DNA of 64,000 nt, from NCBI GenBank assembly GCA_029846755.1, contig JARWBI010000003.1:186001-250000 (forward strand), read 5' to 3'. Source of the stretch: Falsirhodobacter flavus (GTDB taxonomy: Bacteria; Pseudomonadota; Alphaproteobacteria; Rhodobacterales; Rhodobacteraceae). Numbering within the stretch: position 1 is the stretch's first letter; every line of letters starts with the position of its first letter. The notes under the pieces were generated by a model. That model worked only from the letters and a program-made list of their open reading frames with translations, did no database searches and was not told the origin of the DNA. A program made the translations under genes and the position numbers. Positions 56,871 through 64,000 of the stretch are shown here, one piece after another.

Positions 56871-57872
56871 TTAAACGACGGGTGTCCATGCGGCGTCGAA
56901 AACGCGCAGCCAGTTCAGTCCAAGCAGCTTTTCGACATTCGGCTCGCCCCATCCCCGCGCCAGCATCCGGGCGGTCAGGTTCGGCATGTCGGTCATCCGC
57001 CGCACGCCCTCGGGCTTGTTGATCTTGACGCTGCCGAATTCGGTCAGCTTGCGCGCCGTGCCCTTGTCCTTGTTGGCCCAGAGCAGCCAGTCGGACGGGC
57101 GCGGACGATCGAGCGAGAAGTCGGTGCCGATGCCGACGTGATCTACACCGATCAGGTCGATCACATGCTCCATCGCGTCCAGCACATCCTCGACCGTGGC
57201 GTCGTTTCCGGCCTTCAGTCCCGGCGCAAAGAAGCTGATGCCGACCAGCCCGCCCTTTTCGGCGCAGGCCACGAACAGATCGTCGTCCTTGTTCCGCTTC
57301 ACATCATGCAACGCACGCGGCAGCACATGGCTGATGCAGACGGGGGCTTTCGAGAAGGCGATGGTATCGGCCGAGGTCTTGTCGCCCACATGGCTCAGAT
57401 CGCACAGCACTCCCAGACGGTTCATCTCGGACACGACCTCGCGCCCGAAGCCGGTCAGGCCGCTGTCGTTCTCCTCCAGATATCCTGCGCCGGAATAGTT
57501 CTGGGTGTTGTAGGTCAGCTGCATGATGTTCACGCCCAGATCCTTGAAGATCTCGACATAATCCAGCTTGTCCTCGAGCGGCGAGGTGTTCTGCCAGCCG
57601 AGGATGATCCCCGTGCGCCCTTCGGCCTTTGCGGCGTGGATGTCGGCAACCGTGCGAACGGGGCGCAGGATGTCGTCATTCTCGCGCAGGAACCGTTTCC
57701 ACATGGACACATAGTCGATGCCTTCGCGGAAATTCTCCCACAGCACGGTCGAGACGTTGATGGCGGTCAGCCCGCCTGCGCGCATCTCCTCGAAGATCGG
57801 GCGGCCCCAGAGGCAGGTCTGAAGCCCGTCAACCACGATGGCGCGGTCGTGCAGTGCCTGTGCGTCGCTCAT
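56871..57872 (-). CDS. Membrane dipeptidase (M19 family) with altered metal site
   Basis: A 333-residue M19/renal-dipeptidase-like TIM barrel. The second-half ligands are kept: CDLSHVG, CISHVLPRAL and VGIGTDFSLDR. The first motif, usually DGHND with two zinc ligands, is DGLQT (residues 15-19), and the bridging-Glu region reads LGWQNTSPLE where EG is expected. It may therefore bind one metal or none at that site, so the reaction could differ from dipeptide hydrolysis. No signal peptide. Overlaps the DsbA-fold gene by 4 bp. Confidence 0.85.
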   Translation of the reverse strand: MSDAQALHDRAIVVDGLQTCLWGRPIFEEMRAGGLTAINVSTVLWENFREGIDYVSMWKRFLRENDDILRPVRTVADIHAAKAEGRTGIILGWQNTSPLEDKLDYVEIFKDLGVNIMQLTYNTQNYSGAGYLEENDSGLTGFGREVVSEMNRLGVLCDLSHVGDKTSADTIAFSKAPVCISHVLPRALHDVKRNKDDDLFVACAEKGGLVGISFFAPGLKAGNDATVEDVLDAMEHVIDLIGVDHVGIGTDFSLDRPRPSDWLLWANKDKGTARKLTEFGSVKINKPEGVRRMTDMPNLTARMLARGWGEPNVEKLLGLNWLRVFDAAWTPVV

Positions 57873-58483
57873 GCCGCTTCCTCCTTCACGCGCGCAAGGG
57901 CGCGGGCCACGAAGTCGAGCCTGTCTTGCCCCCAGAACAACTCGTTTTCAACCACATAGGTGGGCGTTCCGAAGATGCCGCGGCGTTCGGCTTCCATCAG
58001 GTTGGCCAGCCAGTCCCCGGCGATATCCGCAGGCTGCGGGTCGCGCACCAAAGCCGCGCCCTCCTCGCCCACCGTCTTCAGCGCCAGGTCCCGCAGCGTG
58101 GCCAGATCGGCGATGTCGCGATCCTCGGCCCAGAGCGCGCGCTGGATGGCAAAGGAAAAGCCGGTCGCGTCGAACCCTGCCTTCTGCACCGCGATCACCG
58201 CCTGCGCCGCCAGTTCGATGGTGCGGCAGGGGTAATGTTTCGGCTTCAGGTTCAACGGGATGCGAAGGTGCTTGCGCCAGCGGTCCAGTTCGATCTCGTG
58301 GTATTTCTGGCGGTAATCCGGGCGCGTGCGCAGCGGGATGCCGCCATTCGCCTCGATGATGCGGATCGGGCGCAGGATCAACCGGGCCCCGGCATCCTTG
58401 GCGATCTGCACCATGCGCTCGGCCCCGAAATAGGCCCAGGGCGAAGATATGCCGTAAAAGGCCTGCAAGACGGGTTCAGACAT
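57869..58483 (-). CDS. 2-hydroxychromene-2-carboxylate isomerase-like protein (DsbA fold)
   Basis: A 204-residue thioredoxin-fold protein of the HCCA isomerase/kappa-GST group. The N-terminal active Ser is in GISSPWAYFGAERM in place of a CxxC, and the C-terminal block is FGTPTYVVENELFWGQDRLDFV. Such enzymes use glutathione to isomerise aromatic-ring-cleavage products, so an aromatic or conjugated intermediate is possible. Overlaps both neighbours. Confidence 0.87.
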   Translation of the reverse strand: MSEPVLQAFYGISSPWAYFGAERMVQIAKDAGARLILRPIRIIEANGGIPLRTRPDYRQKYHEIELDRWRKHLRIPLNLKPKHYPCRTIELAAQAVIAVQKAGFDATGFSFAIQRALWAEDRDIADLATLRDLALKTVGEEGAALVRDPQPADIAGDWLANLMEAERRGIFGTPTYVVENELFWGQDRLDFVARALARVKEEAA

Positions 58484-59909
58484 GGAAAGGCTCCTTCAGG
58501 TCGGCATCCGTCCATTCGTCGCCGAAAAGCTCGGGCGCGGCGAAGTCGCGGAAGTTTTGCAGATGCAGTGCCTCATCCTCGACAAAGATCGAGCGCGCGA
58601 TCCCTTGTGCAAGGCGGGTTGCGCCGTCGCTGATCGACGGCACGCCGCTGGTGATCTTGCCGTGGCTGGGCACGGCGGGATAGGCGAAACAGTGGATGTT
58701 GAAGGCCTCGCCCCCCGCCTTTGGCAGAAATTCGAACGCGGGGCCAAGATAGGGCATCGCGCCGATTCCCTCATGTTCCAGCCCCGGCGGCGGGACATAG
58801 GCATCGCGCCAGAGCCGCACACGCCCGTCAAGGGCGGCAAATTCGGGCCGCTGGGCGAAGTCGACCGAGAACCCGGTCGCGAAGATGGCGAAGTCCACCG
58901 GATAGCGGCCTTTCGGCGTCGTCACCGCGACTGCGCCACTCTCTTCGGCCAGATCGAGGATCGGGCTGGACAGGTGGAACCGTGCATTCGCGTGGCGCGA
59001 GACGCGCAGCACGCTGTGGCGGGGCGGCGGAATCTGCGCCCGCTCGCCTTCCACCATGAAGGCCCATTTCGTGGCATCGGGCAGACCCATATAGCCTTGG
59101 GTCATCCCCTGGCTGCCAATCCCGGTGAACTTGTCGACGCGCGGAATGTCTGGACGGCGGATGAAGATATCGACGCTTGCCGCCCCCGCCTCCAGCGCAG
59201 CGGCGGCGTTGTCCATGGCCGAAGCGCCGGCGCCCACGACTGCGACACGCTTGCCCGCCAGCGCGGCCATGTCGATCATGTCGGCACCATGCGCGACGAA
59301 ACGCCTCGGCACGCGCGCCGCCACCGGCGGCATCGTCGGCGCGCCCAGACCGTCCAGCCCGGTCGCGATCACCACGCGGCGGGCCAGAACCGTCTCGCCC
59401 CCCGCGACCAGTTCGACAAGCGGCCCCTTCGGCGTGACCGAGGTGACGGGCGCATCGTTCTTCACCGGAAGGTTCAGCATCCGGCGATACCAGACGAGGT
59501 ATTCCATCCATTGCTGCCGCGGGATCAGGCCCATCTCGTCCCAGGCCGCCTGTCCGAACTGGGCCTCGAACCATGCGCGGAAGGTCAGGGACGGCAGGCC
59601 GAGGGCCGGACCGGCGGCCTCCTTGCGCGTGCGCAGCGTCTCCATCCGAGCGTAGGTGATCCACGGCCCCTCGCGCCCCGCCGGTGCACGATCGAATGCG
59701 CGGGTGTTCACGATGCCGACGCGCTGCAGGGCCGCCAGTGCAACAAGGCCCATGACGCCCCCACCGATAACAGCGACGTCAAGAACGCCCGGCATATCCG
59801 GCGTCCAGGCCCGGGGCGGAAGGTTCAGCAGTGCCATGTCACGCAGGATCTGCACTTCGAGGTCTGCAAGCGATGCCGGATGTCCGATATTATGATGTGT
59901 ATATCGCAT
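58476..59909 (-). CDS. FAD/NAD(P)-dependent monooxygenase-like flavoprotein
   Basis: A 477-residue flavoprotein. An N-terminal FAD-binding GGGVMGLVAL (about residues 33-42) and a second NADPH-type Rossmann VVGAGASAMDNAAAAL in mid-protein resemble class B flavin monooxygenases. The usual Baeyer-Villiger fingerprint FxGxxxHxxxW is not intact (region reads FVAHGADMIDM). FATGF is the typical late motif. First gene of the operon; ATG at 59909 is preferred to longer upstream starts. It probably oxygenates the imported substrate. Confidence 0.85.
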   Translation of the reverse strand: MRYTHHNIGHPASLADLEVQILRDMALLNLPPRAWTPDMPGVLDVAVIGGGVMGLVALAALQRVGIVNTRAFDRAPAGREGPWITYARMETLRTRKEAAGPALGLPSLTFRAWFEAQFGQAAWDEMGLIPRQQWMEYLVWYRRMLNLPVKNDAPVTSVTPKGPLVELVAGGETVLARRVVIATGLDGLGAPTMPPVAARVPRRFVAHGADMIDMAALAGKRVAVVGAGASAMDNAAAALEAGAASVDIFIRRPDIPRVDKFTGIGSQGMTQGYMGLPDATKWAFMVEGERAQIPPPRHSVLRVSRHANARFHLSSPILDLAEESGAVAVTTPKGRYPVDFAIFATGFSVDFAQRPEFAALDGRVRLWRDAYVPPPGLEHEGIGAMPYLGPAFEFLPKAGGEAFNIHCFAYPAVPSHGKITSGVPSISDGATRLAQGIARSIFVEDEALHLQNFRDFAAPELFGDEWTDADLKEPFHV

Positions 59910-59927
59910 TGTCTTGATATCATCATG
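59886..59927. repeat. Direct repeat at the monooxygenase promoter/start
   Basis: GATATTATGATG (59886-59897, inside the first codons) and GATATCATCATG (59916-59927, just upstream of the start) are 10/12 identical and start exactly 30 bp apart. The second copy overlaps the likely promoter or leader. LysR proteins often use several sites near the target promoter; a regulatory role is inferred. Confidence 0.4.
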
Positions 59928-60031
59928 CAAGAATGAGAATATGGCGAGGCCTGACGAGGCCGCGCGGGAAATTCGGGCAGATTTCCCGCGCAGATCGAGC
60001 CGCAGAGTACATCGTTCCACGCAGGGCTGAT

Positions 60032-60886
60032 TTACAGCCCTGATTTCCGGGGCAGCGGTGCGGTACGATCCTGATGCAAGGGGCGGCGGAGGAAGTGGCG
60101 GAGCTGCGCCACCCTTCGCCGCAGGATTTGCCGTCCTATCCGCCCGCGGATCATCAGGTCATAGCGCGGGGCCGAAAGCCGACGCGGGGCGATGCGCCCG
60201 TAATGCGGAAAGGGCCCTGCAAAGCGCCGCCTGTCGGCGCGGTAATTCCATGGCCAGACCACGCAATCCAGCCGCGTGATCTTGCGGATATAAGGCAGCG
60301 AGATCTGGTCCCGGCGCACTCCGTTTGCAAATTCGCGCCACCACATCCGCATCGCCCCATCCAGTCCGGAAGCGCGGTGGTTCCGAAACAGGATGCCGTT
60401 ATCGGTGAGCGCCTCTTGCATCAGGATGCCGTCCACGCGGTATCGTTCGACCTGCGCCTCAAGAACCGCCATGTCGCGGCGGGTGAACTTGCGATGGTGC
60501 GTGCAGGCCTTCACCTCGGCATCGACCGTTTTGCGTCCGTGGGAGAAGAGGCCCATCGCGGCGCCGGACCTGTCGAATTCCGCAACCAGCGCACCGATAG
60601 GGCCGACGATCGCAAGGTTGCCGTCGATATAGACCGACATGTCGTATTCAGGAAAGATGAGATGGGCGAAGAATTTGCACCAGCGGCTCATGGCGACCGG
60701 GTCGAGCATCCCAGCCGCTTCGGGAATGGGACGATGATCCCAGCCGGAACCGGGAAACGGGGTGTCCGAGACGAGGCAGTAGGCGATCCCCGGCTCGCGG
60801 CACAGGATCGGCATCGGGCGATCATACCCAGCCACGATTACCGAAAAGACCACCACGCGGACAGGCTCGGACCGGGACATCTGCAA
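60032..60886 (-). CDS. DUF616-type glycosyltransferase-like protein
   Basis: A 284-residue protein with the DUF616 layout: CLVSDTPFPGSGWDHRP, RWCKFFAHLIFPEYDMSVYIDGNLAI (the K..H..FP..D..VYIDGN block, a DxD-like acidic motif) and FSHGRKTVDAEVKACT. These resemble glycosyltransferase-fold proteins of unknown acceptor. A basic C-terminal tail (about residues 215-284) follows. No signal peptide. Isolated gene. Confidence 0.75.
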   Translation of the reverse strand: MQMSRSEPVRVVVFSVIVAGYDRPMPILCREPGIAYCLVSDTPFPGSGWDHRPIPEAAGMLDPVAMSRWCKFFAHLIFPEYDMSVYIDGNLAIVGPIGALVAEFDRSGAAMGLFSHGRKTVDAEVKACTHHRKFTRRDMAVLEAQVERYRVDGILMQEALTDNGILFRNHRASGLDGAMRMWWREFANGVRRDQISLPYIRKITRLDCVVWPWNYRADRRRFAGPFPHYGRIAPRRLSAPRYDLMIRGRIGRQILRRRVAQLRHFLRRPLHQDRTAPLPRKSGL

Positions 60887-61066
60887 TCCTTGGCGGAAGG
60901 CTCGGCGCGGACGCGCCCCACCGGAATCCTGCCGTCACGTGCGCGTGATGAAAACAACCGCAAGCTGCATCTCATACTCTTGTATTAGGGGCGTATCGCG
61001 CCCTGCTCGCATGCAGGAACCTCGGGACGGCAATGTCGGTTGAGCGGACAGAAACTGGACAAGACC

Positions 61067-61615
61067 ATGCCCCCCGCAAGACAGCAGCGCCCCCCGAGCC
61101 GATTCGTCTCTCCCACCTTTGCCGCATTCGCCTGCATCGCAGCACAGACGCTTTTTCTGCTGATCGGTGGGGATGGGCGAGGCGACGAATGCGCGGGGTT
61201 CTGGCAACAGGGCTTTGATGTCGCCTGCAACTCACAGCACCCCGCCGACGCCTATATCTGGCTGCATCTGGGCTTCGGCGCGGCGCTCGCAGTTCTGTTC
61301 TCGACCATCCGGCCCTTCTGGCCCCGCCCCGATATCCTGTTTCTGGTGATCTTCTGCGCCGCCGTGTGGGAGATGGTCGAGAACACTTCCTTCGTCATCG
61401 GGCTTTTCAGTTATGACGAGGCGATGGGTTATTCGGGCGACAGCTTGCGCAATTCACTGATGGACACCGCCGCCGCCGCCGTCGGGGCGCTTGGCGCCTT
61501 TGCCTTGCCCCGAAGACTGGCCCTGTCACTGGTGGTGATGATCGAGCTTTCGGTCACTCTTGCCATCGGTGACGGCTATGTCATCGGGCTGCTGCGAACG
61601 ACGGGGATATTCTGA
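61067..61615 (+). CDS. DUF2585 family inner-membrane protein
   Basis: A 182-residue membrane protein with about four hydrophobic segments. The DUF2585 features NSQHPADAYIWLHLGFG, AVWEMVENTSFVIG and YSGDSLRNSLMDT are visible. Function unknown in the family. The ATG at 61067 is chosen; a TTG-initiated longer form from 61040 is possible. The 3' end overlaps the convergent glycosyltransferase gene by 35 bp. Confidence 0.8.
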   Translation: MPPARQQRPPSRFVSPTFAAFACIAAQTLFLLIGGDGRGDECAGFWQQGFDVACNSQHPADAYIWLHLGFGAALAVLFSTIRPFWPRPDILFLVIFCAAVWEMVENTSFVIGLFSYDEAMGYSGDSLRNSLMDTAAAAVGALGAFALPRRLALSLVVMIELSVTLAIGDGYVIGLLRTTGIF

Positions 61616-62771
61616 GCCGTTCCTCGATCAGCCGGATCGCGCCGTCCATGCCCGGCCCCGGCCCGAACCTTTGCGCATTCCGGCCGAAGGACGGATCGCG
61701 CAGTATGCGCTCCACCGCTTGCCGCACCGCCCCGCGCGAAAGGAAATGCCGCCCGAGCCGCAGTCCCACCCCGTGGCGTTCCACCCGCGCCGCGACCCCG
61801 AACTGGTCGAAGGCCAGCGGGATCACGACAAGCGGGACGTGACGCTCCAACGCCTCCATCGCGGTGTTCAGACCGCCATGGGTGATGCACAGCGCGGCGC
61901 GATCCAGCATCGCCTCTTGCGGGACGTGATCGAAGATCCAGTCCGCCCCGACATCGCGCGCCTGCTGCGGCGACAGCCCCCCGCCGTGCGACACAAGCAC
62001 CCGCGCGCCTGCATCGCGGCATCCCGCCGCGATGGTCTGCAGCAGCCGCCACCGATGGCCTTGCAAGGTGCCAAGCGAGGCATAGACGAACGGCTGGCCG
62101 CGCGGCGGCTCGAACATGCTGGCGGGCGGTGCCGCATCGCGAAGCGGGCCCAGCTCCACCACCGGGGAATCGCCGCGCGGATGATCGAACCCCGGCAGCG
62201 TCTGCGACAACGTCAGCAGCGGCGAGACGCAGTCGCCCGCCCGGGCGATGCCGACGACGCCAAGCCGTTTGGCCCAGCGCCGGATCGCAAGGTTCTGGCG
62301 GAACAGGATCAGGTCGGCCACCCTTGCCCCGCCTGCATTCCGTCTAAGGCCGCGCTCTGACGGATCGAACGGCCAGCCGAGGAAGGGCGGCGGTATCCCC
62401 GGCCCGCCATCGAAGGGAAGCGCACAGGCCACCGAGATCAGCGGCACGCCCAGATGCGCCGCGATCAGCGCCGAAGCGGGTTCGGTCTGGTCGCCGATAA
62501 TCGCATCCGCGCCACGAAAGCGCGCCGCAGCAGCGCATAGCGCCTCCGTCCGGGCGATGCTTTGCCCGATCGCACCGGACCGAAGCGCCCGCGTATCCGT
62601 GGGCGGCCCGATGCGCAGGATATCGGCGGCGCCTGCGGGGTCTTCTCCTTCGGCCAGGGCGACGGTCACAAGATGGCCGCGCGCCACCAGCGCCCTGCCA
62701 AGGGCGTCGAAGGCGCGGCGATGGCTGGGATATGGCGGGCAGATCAGGGCAAGGCGCATCGGGATATTCAT
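61581..62771 (-). CDS. UDP-glycosyltransferase-like protein (CrtX/MGT family)
   Basis: A 396-residue GT1-fold enzyme. The N-terminal ALICPPYPSHRRAFDALGRAL and the C-terminal donor-binding region ITHGGLNTAMEALERHVPLVVIPLAFDQFGVAARVE are typical of macrolide/zeaxanthin-type glucosyltransferases. Transfers a sugar from UDP-sugar to a lipophilic acceptor; a carotenoid acceptor (CrtX-like) is possible but no crt gene is in view. ATG at 62771 chosen over a shorter start at 62759. Confidence 0.8.
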   Translation of the reverse strand: MNIPMRLALICPPYPSHRRAFDALGRALVARGHLVTVALAEGEDPAGAADILRIGPPTDTRALRSGAIGQSIARTEALCAAAARFRGADAIIGDQTEPASALIAAHLGVPLISVACALPFDGGPGIPPPFLGWPFDPSERGLRRNAGGARVADLILFRQNLAIRRWAKRLGVVGIARAGDCVSPLLTLSQTLPGFDHPRGDSPVVELGPLRDAAPPASMFEPPRGQPFVYASLGTLQGHRWRLLQTIAAGCRDAGARVLVSHGGGLSPQQARDVGADWIFDHVPQEAMLDRAALCITHGGLNTAMEALERHVPLVVIPLAFDQFGVAARVERHGVGLRLGRHFLSRGAVRQAVERILRDPSFGRNAQRFGPGPGMDGAIRLIEERLRISPSFAAAR

Positions 62772-62815
62772 CGGACCTGCCCCGGGAACTAGCCCCGCAT
62801 CCGGCAGGCGCAAGG

Positions 62816-63409
62816 TCACGCCGCTTCCAGCACGGAGCGAAGTCGGCGGCGGTCGCTGCGCGCGCGAAGCTGGCGGGTTTCGATGCTGGCGGCGCGGAAA
62901 CAGCTGTCGCCGCCCGACCGCTCGAACCGGCGAACCGCGCCGGTGATGCTGGACGCGTTCGCCGCGACGATGGTGATTTCGACCGACAGGATCTCATCCA
63001 TCCTTGCGATGTCGGGGTTTTCGGTCGCAGCGCGGTCCAGAAGCGTGGAGAACCGGCCAATGTCGCGCATCGTGCCGCCTGCCATCGGGCCTTGGTTCGT
63101 TGCGCTGGCATCCTCGTTGCCTTCGGGGATCATCATCTCGTTCCGGTCGGGAACGACGGCGCTGGCCCCGTCCTGCGCATCCCGGACGTCGATCCGGATG
63201 CTGAGGATCGAGATCGGCTCCAGCCCGAGGTTGGTGACCAGACAGTGGCTGTTCATTCCGCGCCCCGCCCCCGAGGTGATGAGGATCATGGACCGCTGCT
63301 GGCGCCGGTATCCACCCAGAAATGTCTGAAGATAGACGATCCAGACGAGGGCCGTGATCGCGCTGGTGACAAGCTGCAGAAGCGCGGCATGCGCGAGAAG
63401 CCATTCCAT
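62816..63409 (-). CDS. Hypothetical membrane-anchored protein
   Basis: A 197-residue protein with one N-terminal helix (LLAHAALLQLVTSAITALVWIVYLQTFLG, about residues 4-32) and a soluble part with RMNSHCLVTNLGLEPISILSI beta-strand-like content. No family recognised with confidence. The ATG at 63409 is chosen; the longer upstream frame crosses the terminator of terC. It lies 44 bp upstream of the glycosyltransferase gene on the same strand, so the two may be co-transcribed. Confidence 0.65.
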   Translation of the reverse strand: MEWLLAHAALLQLVTSAITALVWIVYLQTFLGGYRRQQRSMILITSGAGRGMNSHCLVTNLGLEPISILSIRIDVRDAQDGASAVVPDRNEMMIPEGNEDASATNQGPMAGGTMRDIGRFSTLLDRAATENPDIARMDEILSVEITIVAANASSITGAVRRFERSGGDSCFRAASIETRQLRARSDRRRLRSVLEAA

Positions 63410-63493
63410 CGTCGAACCCCGTTCCCCGTTCCCCGTGCCCTGTTCGCGGGGTGAACCGGGCACGGGCGCGCATGTTCCTGCGGCGAAACGAAA

Positions 63494-63517
63494 ATCGCCG
63501 CCCCTAGGGGCGGCGAT
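63494..63517 (-). terminator. Intrinsic terminator after terC
   Basis: A perfect palindrome with 11-bp GC-rich arms (ATCGCCGCCCC / GGGGCGGCGAT) around a central TA. On the minus strand it is followed by TTTTCG at 63490-63495. It begins 5 bp after the TerC stop at 63523, so it ends that transcript before the hypothetical gene. Confidence 0.85.
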
Positions 63518-63522
63518 CCGGG

Positions 63523-64000
63523 TCAGGCGCGCTCCACCTTGCCGCCGGTTTTGACCAGCGAGACGATGATGCCCGCCGCAAGGATGGCAAAGGTGATGCC
63601 GAGCGACCATGCCGGGGGGAACTTCTCCCACCCCATCAGGTCGGCGATGAAGATCTTGGACCCGATGAAGACCAGCAGAATCGACAGCGCGTATTTCAGA
63701 TAGGCGAAGCGGTGCAGGATCGCCGAGAGCGAAAAGAACAGCGCCCGCAGGCCAAGGATCGCGAAGATGTTCGAGGTATAGACGATGAACGGGTCCGTTG
63801 TGATCGTGAAGACTGCCGGGACCGAGTCCACGGCAAAGATCAGGTCGGCGAATTCGATCATCACGAGAGCAAGGAACAGGGGCGTTGCGAAACGCACGAC
63901 CTTGCCGGTCTTGTCGGGCAGGCGCACGAAAAAGGAATTGCCGTGCAGATCGTCCGTCACGCGCATGTATTTCTTGGACAGACGCAGGATCGGGTTCCGG
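63523..64000 (-). CDS. TerC-family integral membrane protein (3' part)
   Basis: The C-terminal 158 residues are in the window; the N-terminus lies beyond 64000. Blocks FATPLFLALVMIEFADLIFAVDSVPAVFTITTDPFIVYTSNIFAILGLRALFF and a further FLKYALS-type helix are typical TerC/Alx (the acidic residues in membrane helices suggest metal ion transport or manganese homeostasis). Followed by a strong terminator. Confidence 0.92.
   Translation of the reverse strand, partial: RNPILRLSKKYMRVTDDLHGNSFFVRLPDKTGKVVRFATPLFLALVMIEFADLIFAVDSVPAVFTITTDPFIVYTSNIFAILGLRALFFSLSAILHRFAYLKYALSILLVFIGSKIFIADLMGWEKFPPAWSLGITFAILAAGIIVSLVKTGGKVERA

Noticed and set aside
54722-57022. A 766-residue plus-strand open frame
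   Set aside because: Antisense to the ATPase and binding-protein genes, which have clear Walker motifs and signal peptide; the plus frame has none.
61581-62771. Firm assignment as zeaxanthin glucosyltransferase crtX
   Set aside because: The glycosyltransferase motifs fit several GT1 subfamilies and no carotenoid gene is in the window.

Overview
The window reads as a high-GC alphaproteobacterial replicon, most like Rhodobacteraceae (Paracoccus/Rhodobacter-type). This is inferred from codon bias, tightly overlapping operons, and protein families such as DUF2585, the IolC-DUF2090 fusion and LacI/SorC-controlled sugar ABC clusters. It is almost wholly catabolic and could lie on a chromosome, chromid or megaplasmid. 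No replication, conjugation, rRNA, tRNA, CRISPR or phage genes were seen.

Layout: (1) 1-1427: the 3' end of an ornithine cyclodeaminase-family gene, a hexapeptide acetyltransferase of the phosphonate-metabolism type, and a DUF1003 membrane protein. (2) 1506-13536: a sugar regulon with a LacI regulator, an alpha/beta hydrolase and Gfo/Idh/MocA dehydrogenase on the minus strand, and a ten-gene plus-strand operon. That operon holds a Tat-exported binding protein, two permeases, two TIM-barrel isomerase-like enzymes, a second Gfo/Idh/MocA enzyme, a second hydrolase, a ribulose-phosphate-epimerase-like protein, a ROK kinase and the ABC ATPase. (3) 13551-25614: a polyol regulon around a SorC regulator, with three short-chain dehydrogenases (one ribitol 2-dehydrogenase-like), a PF08013 (GatZ/KbaZ) protein without its usual aldolase partner, a PfkB kinase, a D-tagatose/D-psicose 3-epimerase-like enzyme, a binding protein, two permeases, a 75-residue membrane protein, a xylitol/sorbitol-dehydrogenase-like enzyme and an ATPase. 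The gene set matches the galactitol/D-altritol to D-tagatose to tagatose-6-P to fructose-6-P route known from Agrobacterium.

(4) 25611-28763: type I/II asparaginase, an amino-acid permease and a GntR/FadR regulator. (5) 28922-29812: a wrecked IS30-family transposase. (6) 29945-49368: a long inositol region with iolB, iolE, iolD, iolC-DUF2090, an iolI-like gene, iolG, a TIM-barrel protein and a CUT2-type transporter with two different binding proteins. It continues with a LacI regulator and a second block of three Gfo/Idh/MocA genes (one frameshifted) and a second iolE-like gene, then a divergent LacI regulator. iolA is not present. (7) 49860-50698: an IS5-family (IS427-type) insertion with TA duplications and a damaged transposase. 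(8) 50830-59909: a minus-strand operon with a LysR regulator, carboxylesterase, polyamine-type ABC importer, a variant M19 dipeptidase with an altered metal site, a 2-hydroxychromene-2-carboxylate isomerase-like protein and a flavin monooxygenase. Its substrate is unknown and it is the best candidate here for an undescribed pathway. (9) 60032-64000: a DUF616 glycosyltransferase-like protein, DUF2585 membrane protein, UDP-glycosyltransferase, a hypothetical membrane protein and a truncated TerC.

The theme is repeated use of a few folds (Gfo/Idh/MocA dehydrogenases, xylose-isomerase-like TIM barrels, ABC importers) in separately regulated modules. Candidate operators were found by eye next to most regulators.
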